Shown: one piece after another, positions 35,601 through 45,100 of the stretch
Numbering within the stretch: the stretch's first letter is position 1
Layout of the letters: every line of letters begins with the position of its first letter
Assembly (NCBI GenBank): GCA_935421135.1
Contig: OW285192.1
Coordinates: 2,151,501 to 2,215,500, forward strand
DNA length: 64,000 nt
Source: Bugulina stolonifera
Taxonomy: Eukaryota; Bryozoa; Gymnolaemata; Cheilostomatida; Bugulidae
Direction of reading: 5' to 3'
Made by a program: the position numbers and the translations under genes
The notes under the pieces: generated by a model
What the model saw: only the letters and a program-made list of their open reading frames with translations
The model's database searches: none
Told to the model about the DNA's origin: nothing

Positions 35601-38600
35601 GTTAGTACAGCATGGCAACTCATAGCATACAATGCTGGTGGCATATTGCTTCCACAAATAAAATTGGAAGACCCATAGGTTGCATTCTGCAGCATAACTA
35701 TACAATACATGTACAAGCCTAACATAAGATGTAATCATCTATAGAGTATAACTATGCCATACAAACATAACATAAGATGTAATCTGCAGCCCAAACTACG
35801 AGCTGGTTACCTTATGATGGTTGTCCGGAGTATGTCATCACCACACTCCGGGTACAGAGGCTTTAGCTGTTGCATCAGTTTCTCAGCCAATATTTCCTGT
35901 TGTGATACTTTCTTATAGCCTCGCTTCTCAAGGTCCAGTGATGCCTTCCTCTCATCATTGTCATTACTACAGAACACCACACACACATATACATGTACAT
36001 ACACAGTAGTTCTGGGCTAGGATACCTGTACCAGTTACACTAGAGGCTTAGTACTGTCTCTCTTCAAGGAGCTTTAAAGATTCAGGGCTGTTAGGGTATG
36101 AAAAGGTGAACACTAGTAACACAGGTAACACCAAGACTGCTAAAACATGTTATGAATAGCTGGTATACTACTTCAACAGCTGCTACTACAGACTGCAGGT
36201 AGACCACACACAGGTAGACCACACACGGGTAGACCACACACAGGTAGACCACACACGGGTAGACCACACACAGGTAGACCACACACAGGTAGACCACACA
36301 CAGGTAGACCACACACGGGTAGACCACGCACAGGTAGACAACACACAGGTAGACCACACACGGGTAGACCACACACGGGTAGACCACACACGGGTAGACC
36401 ACACACGGGTAGACCACACACGGGTAGACCACACACAGGTAGACCACACACAGGTAGACCACACACAGGTAGACCACACACAGGTAGACCACACACGGGT
36501 AGACCACACACGGGTAGACGACACACGGGTAGACAACACACAGGTAGACCACACACAGTTAGACCACACACAGGTAGACCACACACAGGTAGACGACACA
36601 CGGGTAGACGACACACGGGTAGACCACACACGGGTAGACCACACACAGGAAGACCACACACAGGTAGACGACACACGGGTAGACGACACACGGGTAGACC
36701 ACACACGGGTAGACCACACACAGGAAGACCACACACAGGTAGACCACACACAGGTAGACCACACACAGGTAGGCCACACACGGGTAGACGACACGCGGGT
36801 AGACCACACACGGGTAGACCACACACAGGTAGACCACACACAGGTAGACGACACACGGGTAGACGACACACGGGTAGACCACACAAGGGTAGACCACACA
36901 CAGGAAGACCACACACAGGTAGACCACACACAGGTAGACCACACACAGGTAGGCCACACACGGGTAGACCACGCACAGGTGGACCACACACGGGTAGACC
37001 ACACACAGGTAGACGACACACGGGTAGACCACACACGGGTAGACCACACACAGGTAGGCCACACACGGGTAGACCACACACAGGTAAACCACACACGGGT
37101 AGACCACGCACAGGTGGACCACACACGGGTAGACCACACACAGGTAGGCCACACACGGGTAGACCACACACAGGTAAACCACACACGGGTAGACCACGCA
37201 CAGGTGGACCACACACAGGTAGACCACACACAGGTAGGCCACACACGGGTAGACCACACACGGGTGGACCACACACAGGTAAATTACCAATAGTAAATTA
37301 CCAACCTCTCCAAAGCTGCCCGGATGTGACTGTCGAAGGCCTCAGGGAACGACTCCTTCAGTTTACTAGTCAGTGCAGGGTCGGCTCTTACAAAGAGTCG
37401 TGTTGGCTCCTCAGGTAGCTCCTCCACTTCATCCGTGAAACTTGTTTCTTGCTGAACAAATAAATAGGCAGATGCACATGTAGATACTCATACAGGCCTG
37501 TATGTTATATACTAGTGTATACCACACTGTATACTGTATACCAGTGTATACTTGGTACATGCTACACACTGCACAAGGAGCTATCTTTAGCTTCCATCAT
37601 AGCACAGGCAGACTCTATAAGTTGTTGCATTTAGTTAAGACATGAGAATATACTACTTACTACAGTGTAGTAAGAGATGGGTATAACTCACCACTTGGAG
37701 TAGTCTTCTCAACATACACTGTGTACAGGTATCACCAGCTCTCTGTACCTACAACATATATATCCATGTATGTGGGGAGTAACATCTCACTAACCACATA
37801 TACACACATTACCTTTATATGTGTTACAGGAATGCCTAATGTTTTAAGTATAGACTCTCCAGAGAAAGGTACAACAACCAATTAGTAGTCCAGTATAGAT
37901 AATATGGGGAGCCTATGCAATCATTGCGCTGAAAACTGGAGCGGCTACAACAGAAAACCTTTAGATCGTCTGAGCATGTCATAGACTAGTATGTGACAGG
38001 TTGACAGCATGCTGCTGCTGGCTTATGATATACATTGTATTTACCTCAAAGTTGTGACATTTGGAGCACTTAGGTTGAGATATCTTTGCTGTACAGCTAG
38101 AGCACACTTGACCTAGTAAAGGAAGGGTGTAAAGTATATTAGTATACACTTGACCTAGTAAAGGAATGGTGTAAAATATATTAGTATACACTTGACCTAG
38201 CAAAGGAAGGGTGTAAAATATATTAGTATACACTTGACCTAGTAAAGGAAGGTTGTAAAATATATTAGTATACACTTGACCTAGTAAAGGAAGGGTGTAA
38301 AATATATTAGTATACACTTGACCTAGTAAAGGAAGGTTGTAAAATATATTAGTATACACTTGACCTAGTAAAGGAAGAGTGTAAAGTATATTAGTATACA
38401 CTTGACCTAGTAAAGGAAGAGTGTAAAGTATATTAGTATACACTTTACATAGTAAAGGAAGGGTGTAAAGTATATTAGTATACACTTTACATAGTAAAGG
38501 AAGGGTGTAAAGTATATTAGTATACACTTGACCTAGTAAAGGAAGGGTGGAAAGTATATTAGTATACACTTGACCTAGTAAAGGAAGGGTGTAAAGTATA

Positions 38601-41600
38601 TTAGTATACACTTGACCTAGTAAAGGAAGGGTGTAAAGTATATTAGTATACACTTGACATAGTAAAGGAAGGGTGTAAAGTATATTAGCTCACACCCGAA
38701 AGAGCAGACATAGTAACGGAAACATGTACAGCAGAGTAGAATAAACTTGACCTACACAAAGAAAAATTTATTAAGGATAAACCGTCACGAATTTAGAGTT
38801 GTTTATCCTTACAAAATTGTTCGAGTTTCATAATATGACAAGACAACTCCAAATTGCCAAAAACTGGTGGCACATAATTATCATTTGAGTGAAAATTGGG
38901 AGAGTCTATAATCAAATATAGGTGTCCACATCGAGTAGCAAGCTTTTCTATACACAAGTGTCCATATACAGTAGTGGACTTGTCTATACACAGGTGTCCA
39001 TATACAGTAGTAGACATGTCTATACACAGGTGTCCATATACAGTAGTGGACTTGTCTATACACAGGTGTCCATATACAGTAGTGGGCTTGTCTATACACA
39101 GGTGTCCATATACAGTAGTAGACTTGTCTATACACAGGTGTCCATATACAGTAGTGGACTTGTCTATACACAGGTGTCCATATACAGTAGTAGACTTGTC
39201 TATACACAGGTGTCCATATACAATAGTGGACTTGTCTATACACAGGTGTCCATATACAGTAGTGGACTTGTCTATACACAGGTGTCCATATACAGTAGTG
39301 GACTTGTCTATACACAGGTGTCCATATACAGTAGTGGACTTGTCTATACACAGGTGTCCATATACAGTAGTAGACTTGTCTATACACAGGTGTCCATATA
39401 CAGTAGTGGACTTAGACAGGGTAAACACTCACCTCGGGCTGTCACTTTCACTTGATTACATCTGGAACAGAATATAGCCATGGGCTGCATGGGGTAGGAT
39501 GTGCTGCTACCCCCATACTGGCCATAATTCTACAAATACACACATCACTTCATTAACTCTATGGTATAATGTACACGTATATTGTATTATGTGTATATAT
39601 TGTGATGGTACAGGACATTTGTATACGACTCCAGTTACCGGAATAAACCATACAGCACCTTAAGTGCCTAGTAGTTGTCACAGCGCTGCTCAGCTAACAC
39701 TCGTACTCTCATAACTGACTGTTCGTATGCTTATACTCAACTGCATTGCATGTCTAAACCATTCATTTACTGTCTATATACGTGTATCTATGTGTTTATA
39801 CTCGTTCTACTTAACTGCATACTGATGTACATTCATGTATGATAATTACTAAGTCTTTTAGTGCCTTTTATACCCATGTAAAGAGGCCCGACCTCTCAGA
39901 ATTACTTGATATTCATTTTGTACATGAATTGGACCATTATAAGCAACTTTTGTATAACCCGACCCATTTTGGGTTGGCCGTCGGGCTTCCGGCGGCCATG
40001 TTGCTGCGCAACTTCCGGACGACCCTATGTCGTCTTTTCCCGACACTACGTCGGGCGGAAGTTCTTATACTATATAAAGGGCATTGTTTCACTGTTCATT
40101 GTCTCAGTCTTCACTTGGCTTTCAATAAAGACACATCTATACTTGATACAGAGACTTTCACTTCCTTTTGTCAGGTCATTCGCTTAGCGAACCGCCTACT
40201 AGGTCGGATCACTCTCTTTCAACGTATAGTCTGAAGGTCAGACTCGGGACCAGATGGGTCGTCTCTGGTAGTTATTGGGCTACTGAGACCGCTCGATCTT
40301 TCATGTAATGAGAAGGCCTAGCACCACTCATAGGCACTTCAGTTTTGGGTCGGTAGTCGTCCAAGGACGACCGCACGAAATACCAGAAACCATTACAATA
40401 TTCATGAGAAGACAACTCTAACTGCAACTTTGCTCTAGGGACACACATCAGTGATTAGTGGTGAAAGCTTACATAGTATGTATGATCATTGTTAGGGCTT
40501 GCTAACCGTTTGATTATAGGTGAATAATATAGTACAGTGTATAATCCCATATAATATCAGTAGTTAGCCCCGCATAAACTGTTGAAAGAGTGCAAATAAC
40601 CTAGCAGATTATTAATATACCATTATAGGTGCCAGAATGCAGAGGGTGGGCAGCAGAGAGGGGAGTAGAGAGTTACTATCTGCGCTACGTAACTTTCTGG
40701 CACCAACTCGCTATGAAACTTTCTGGATCCAACACAAAATTTTTGTGCAAGATGAGCTAGGGATGATTTCGTTCAACAAAACAAAATGCTAGGTTGCAAG
40801 CCTTTTCAGCCAAGGTCAAACAATCATCTTGGGATTTTTATTTGCAACCTAGGCAGGTCCAAAAGGTAGCGGGAGGAACTAAGTAACATGTACATGTATA
40901 TACTTACCGTATTCTGTGGTCTAGGTGAAGGGGCGACCTGGTGACGACCCTGAGGTGACCGAGGATCCACCCACGATGTCTTCTTGGTATTATGGTCAAT
41001 AAAGAAGCTATAATGTCAAATTTGAATCTTGAAGTAGTTCAGATAGAAATTGCATCTCAGAAATTACATCTAACTTGATGTATATTTAAAGTGGACTCAG
41101 TGCTTATAAATAGTTTAATAGGAGACATTCTTATAGCAAGGTCAGTCAGAATACGAACACGGGCTGAAAGAAATAGTTAATTGGTTCTTTGTATTAGGCC
41201 CTATTTTAAGAAGCTGATTGCCAGCCGCATGTCACGATCTGGAAAGATTAGACATCTAATAAACATTAATAATAGTTACAAATTAATTATAATTACCATG
41301 ACAACAATATAAACATTACATTAGATCTTCATAGAAGGAATAAAAATACTTGACATGAGTTATGATAAATGGGTTGGGTCAGTTTGTGGACAGTAATCCT
41401 TCTCCTACTAAATTTATATTTTTATTTTAGAAAGAAATGAGGATCTTTTTTCCACTTCACTTTGAAAATAACATTAGATAGTTTCTATTGCTGTTTAATT
41501 AGTGAGTGCTAGATAAAAATTTGATATTGGTTCAACTCAGGTTTTCATAGACTCTAAGAAAGATAAAGATAAGATGATCTTATCTTTATCTGTCTTAATC

Positions 41601-41707
41601 AAAGATAAGATGATCAGCTGTGATGGCACTCACTATCTGTTTTGTCCAGCATCCCACTTTGCCTGCCAGCCAGGAGGCATTGGTTCTGTATACCAATTAC
41701 TAGCCAT
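32632..41707 (-). CDS. WW-domain / CxxC zinc / CUE-like adaptor protein, 395 residues
   Basis: Exons (minus strand order): 41707-41634, 41007-40908, 39529-39433, 38112-38045, 37748-37692, 37451-37306, 35966-35811, 35412-35294, 34611-34494, 33643-33588, 32828-32632. All phases agree. The protein starts MASNWYTEPMPPGWQAKWD and the WW domain continues YFFIDHNTKKTSWVDPR, with both Trp and the Pro present, so Pro-rich ligands are expected. Zinc-binding pairs follow (FCSRC, CSSC, CSKCHNFE, CTQC). Next is LKPLYPECGDDILRTTIIR, which resembles a CUE ubiquitin-binding helix bundle. After that come a charged helix (TNAERQAKEREENEAKKK), a second small helical segment (NYDEKKAIDILKSIE) and a Pro/Ala/Lys-rich tail. 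The architecture suggests a ubiquitin-linked adaptor; that is inference and I cannot name an orthologue. The last exon's TAA overlaps a GTAAGT, so a longer 3' end is possible. Confidence 0.75.
33110..33545. repeat. ACAGTACATAGTGGAC minisatellite
   Basis: 16-18-base units ACAGTACATAGTG(G/A)AC with irregular insertions (CATAATAGTAGTCAGTACATAG, GACTGTCTGGACAG) lie in the last intron of the WW-protein gene. Confidence 0.85.
33955..34265. repeat. 34-bp minisatellite, AAATACATTACTGGTCCTAT
   Basis: Nine units, 34 bases apart (AAATAC at 33963, 33997 and so on), differ mainly at the GAAGCACAC/GAAGGGAGC junction. They lie in an intron of the WW-protein gene. Confidence 0.9.
35066..35262. repeat. 30-bp minisatellite, TAGCTAGGTGATATCGACCA
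   Basis: Between six and seven units with alternating ATATCGACC and ATATAAACC variants lie just inside the intron after WW-protein exon 8. Confidence 0.9.
36190..37285. repeat. 15-bp minisatellite, AGACCACACACAGGT, about 73 copies
   Basis: A 1.1-kb array of 15-base units with CAGGT/CGGGT, GACC/GACG and GTAGAC/GGAAGAC variants has higher-order blocks (for example 36597-36770 resembles 36842-36960). It fills the intron after WW-protein exon 6. Both strands are open in several frames because the period is a multiple of three. Confidence 0.95.
38113..38690 (-). repeat. 42-bp minisatellite carrying the 3' splice site and exon start
   Basis: On the minus strand each of about 14 units reads CCTTCCTTTACTAG then GTCAAGTGTATACTAATATAC. 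The true exon 4 of the WW gene starts after the same CCTTCCTTTACTAG, with GTCAAGTGTGCTC. Each unit also holds a TACTAAT branch-point-like motif about 30 bases before its AG. The array is open and in frame with exon 4 (repeating YTNILYTLPLLGQV). Confidence 0.95.
38935..39410. repeat. 36-bp minisatellite, GTCTATACACAGGTGTCCAT
   Basis: Thirteen units of 36 bases lie just downstream (minus strand sense) of WW-protein exon 3. Variants are GTAGTGGAC and GTAGTAGAC. No exon sequence is included. Confidence 0.95.
39601..40397 (+). mobile_element. Solo LTR (family 1), 797 bp
   Basis: It begins TGTGATGG and ends CCATTACA, with ATAT on both sides (39597-39600 and 40398-40401). TATATAAAGG lies near 40071 and a CAATAAAG signal near 40124. 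It is in antisense to the WW-protein gene, in intron 2. The short open frames within it have no retroviral similarity. Confidence 0.75.
40630..40880. mobile_element. Degenerate MITE of the 48311 family
   Basis: GATGAGCTAGGGATGATTTCG, CAAAATGCTAGG and TTTTTATTTGCAACC correspond to segments of the 48311-48578 element. The termini are eroded (AGGTGCCAGAATG to GTAGCGGGAGG). It lies in intron 2 of the WW-protein gene. Confidence 0.4.
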
Positions 41708-42134
41708 TCTGTCAGTTATTAGTTGTCTGCTTTAAGTTAATGCCTCGGGGTCGGGTGCATAATTGTAAATTATTATAAATATAATTACATTTTTTATATT
41801 CATTAAAACGGAAATGGAGATTTGTTTTGGTAGCCTCGCTCTCAAAATCTTACTAGCCACAACTATTTTGCCATAATATTCAGAGCCCGCTTTCAAAAGT
41901 AACCGAGTCGATGTTTGGCAACATACAAAACTATTGTCTTCTTCAATGTCGCACAGGCTAAAAACGCATGCGCATGCTCGGAAACCCACGTGCGGGCCAT
42001 GCGAGAAGAATTCCCATTTGCATGCACAGCAAGTTTACTGCAGCAGCAAATAGACCCTAAATAATCTGTAGAAATAAATGTTTTTGTATTTGTTCGGCTT
42101 TTCAGACAACTAGCTAGGAGGCAATCTGTTCATC
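41708..42134. promoter_or_regulatory. Bidirectional promoter of the WW-protein and dyskerin genes
   Basis: Start codons of two head-to-head genes are 427 bases apart. The segment contains GCATGCGCATGC (41966-41977), a good NRF1-type site, and CACGTG (41987-41992), the canonical E-box bound by Myc/Max-type factors, plus a local rise in CpG. No TATA box was seen on the dyskerin side. Dyskerin is a known Myc target in vertebrates; use of this site here is inference. Confidence 0.6.
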
Positions 42135-45100
42135 ATGGGTGCAGGTAGCTCTTCAAAATTTCTTTACCCATTTGAATTGTGCTGTGTAGTCAACATAAAA
42201 AATCATTGATTATTTATATTATCATAATATCTGTGATATCATTGATTATCATTATGATTACTATTAACTATATAATATTTAATATTATTTGTGATGAATA
42301 ATAATATTATTTATATTAATTAATAAGATATTATACTTATTTTTAAAAATAAACATTTCCATTGAATCTGCATGACATACATTAACAAAACATTTGTCAT
42401 GATTATGAGATGATGATCCAATCACCATGATCATGACAGTTGGCTGGTGTCAGAAAACTTCTTTCATTCATCCTTCATGTTTTTTAGATAAGAAGGCAAA
42501 GAAATCAAAGGGTGGAGATAAAGATGTGGGGGTAAGTTTATTGACTTCTGAACGCTATAGCAGTGACACTGATGTAAGATTTGACAGATTATGATGTCGA
42601 AAAGAAGCCACATATCTTGTGTCATGGTGGCAATGATAATATCAGATCCTTCAATTTGTTTAAACTGCTATCGACAGGGCTTGTAATCATGCCTGTATCT
42701 CAATCTATTATCCATTATTATTTCTTGGTTCGTAAGATTAATTAATTAATAATAATCTAAATACTAACTAATGTCCTGGCTAAAAGCAGAAAGTTGTTGA
42801 TCGTTTCATTTGTGCATCTTGCCATGAGTCAAGTTTCCCAGTATGACAATTTGGTTTATTACTGTGATGGCTTGAGGCAACAATTATTTCTTTAAAACCA
42901 TCACGCCGAATGTCTAGTAGGCCTAGTTTATGTTTAATGTTCATGTTATTTTGTTTGTTTTTGTAAATATATTCTTCTCAAAATGGTGTATACAGGAACT
43001 TCAGCGAACAGAGCAGTTTATGATTGGTCCATCTAAAGAAGCGCAACAGTTGAACACATCCGATTGGCCACTTTTGTTAAAGAACTTTGATAAGCTAAAT
43101 ATAAGGACCGGTCACTACGTCCCATGTGCAAGTGGATGGTCGCCATTGAAGAGGCCTCTAGACGAGTACATAAAGATAGGATGTATCAATCTGGACAAAC
43201 CCTCCAACCCGTCCTCCCATGAAGTCGTTTCTTGGGTTAAGAGAATTCTGCGAGTAGATAAGACAGGTAAAATTTGTCACGAATGCACTACCTACACGCT
43301 GATACATCTCTAGAGATGAACAGATTTATTTGTAGGTATGTGTATGATGCATCTGCCTTCCGGTCCCAGAATGTCTTGGCAGTGGCCGGTAAAGTTGAAT
43401 GGTGGCAGTTTTCTACGTTTAGATACTTGCAGTGCTTGATCTGGTGTTAGTTACATCTAAGTTATTCTACTAGTAGTGGACTATACTTTTCACTAACCTA
43501 TTATAATAATAAGATATGATTACATATTCCATTTAAAGGTCACAGCGGTACACTGGATCCTAAAGTTACAGGGTGCCTCATCATCTGTATATCCAGAGCC
43601 ACCAGGCTGGTAAAGTCTCAGCAGAATGCAGGCAAGGAATATGTATGTATATTCAAACTACACAACGCAGCAGAGAGTGAGAAACAGGTGGCACAGAAGT
43701 TGGAGATGCTTACAGGTAAGAGAGTGCTGATGTGTATACTGTTGATATGTCGGTTCGTGGTCTTGTGCAGCAGGTGCTCTATATTGTGTAGCGGGTGCTC
43801 TATATCGTGTAGCGGGTGCTCTATATCGTGTAGCGGGTGCTCTATATCGTGTAGCAGGTGCTCTATATCGTGTAGCGGGTACTCTATATCGTGTAGCAGG
43901 TGCTCTATATCGTGTAGCGGGTGCTCTATATCGTGTAGCGGGTGCTCTATATCGTATAGCAAGTGCTCTATATCGTGTAGTGGGTGCTCTATATCGTGTA
44001 GCAGGTGCTCTATATCGTGTAGTAGGTGCTCTCTTGCTGTAAGAGATAGAAACTTCATCATCAATCCCTTATAACAAGTGCAAACGATACGTTATGCCCA
44101 CAAGCAAATGTTCACTTGTTGTTATAACAGGTGTTCTCAATAGCTCATAGCCTGTGTTTTGTATCACTAACAGGTGCTCTTTTCCAAAGACCTCCATTGA
44201 TCTCTGCAGTGAAGCGACAGCTAAGAGTCAGGACCATATATAATTCTAAACTGTTGGAGTACAATGAAGATCAGAATATGGGTACGATAGCTTACTTGTC
44301 CTGTTACAGTTCTGTAATGAGCTGTATGTACCACAAGTGTGGTGTCTAACACATATATATAGTGTACTGCATGCTATATATGACACTTGGATATGTGTTC
44401 CACTGGCCCTTGCTGTGTGTAAGATAATGTGGGTATTTCTGGTCAACCACTTGCTCGACTTGTCGGTGTATACATATATACATGTATTGTGGGCACGTTG
44501 ACATCCAATAGTCAGTGGTATATTACATTAATAGTCCTGGTACACAGACACTTCCCTGTATACTTCAGGTATATACTGGGTGAGCTGTGAGGCAGGTACA
44601 TACATACGTACTATGTGTGTCCATCTTGGACTGCTACTTGGTACTGGTGGTGTGATGGAGGAACTCAGGAGGGTCAGATCTGGTAATGTCTCTGAGAAGG
44701 TAACTACCACCCATTTGTCTTTCTCTCCTAGTACTACTATTATGATAATATACCTATGCACCATGTATGTGTATCATTCACATAACTGTCTACCTAATTA
44801 TAGGATCATATGCATGTGTGTGTATCTTATCATATATTACAGATGGTTGTGTACTGACTGTGTTATGTAATACATGTACATATTACAGATGGTTATGTAT
44901 TGGCTGTGTTATGCAATACATGTACATGTTACAGGAGAACCTGTGGACTATGCATGATGTTATGGATGCCCAGTGGGTGTACGACAACCATAAAGATGAG
45001 TCATACCTGAGGAGAGTTATACAGCCTGTGGAGTCACTGCTAGTCACACACAAGAGGGTTGTCATGAAAGACAGTGCCGTGAGTAACTCCCTCAGTCAAT

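Noticed and set aside
36173..37290. Long open frames of 240-367 codons on the minus strand (CGLPVCGLPV, CVVYPCVVY and WSTRVWSTR patterns)
   Set aside because: They are different frames of a 15-bp intronic array whose period is a multiple of three; there are no unique sequence, start context or splice links.
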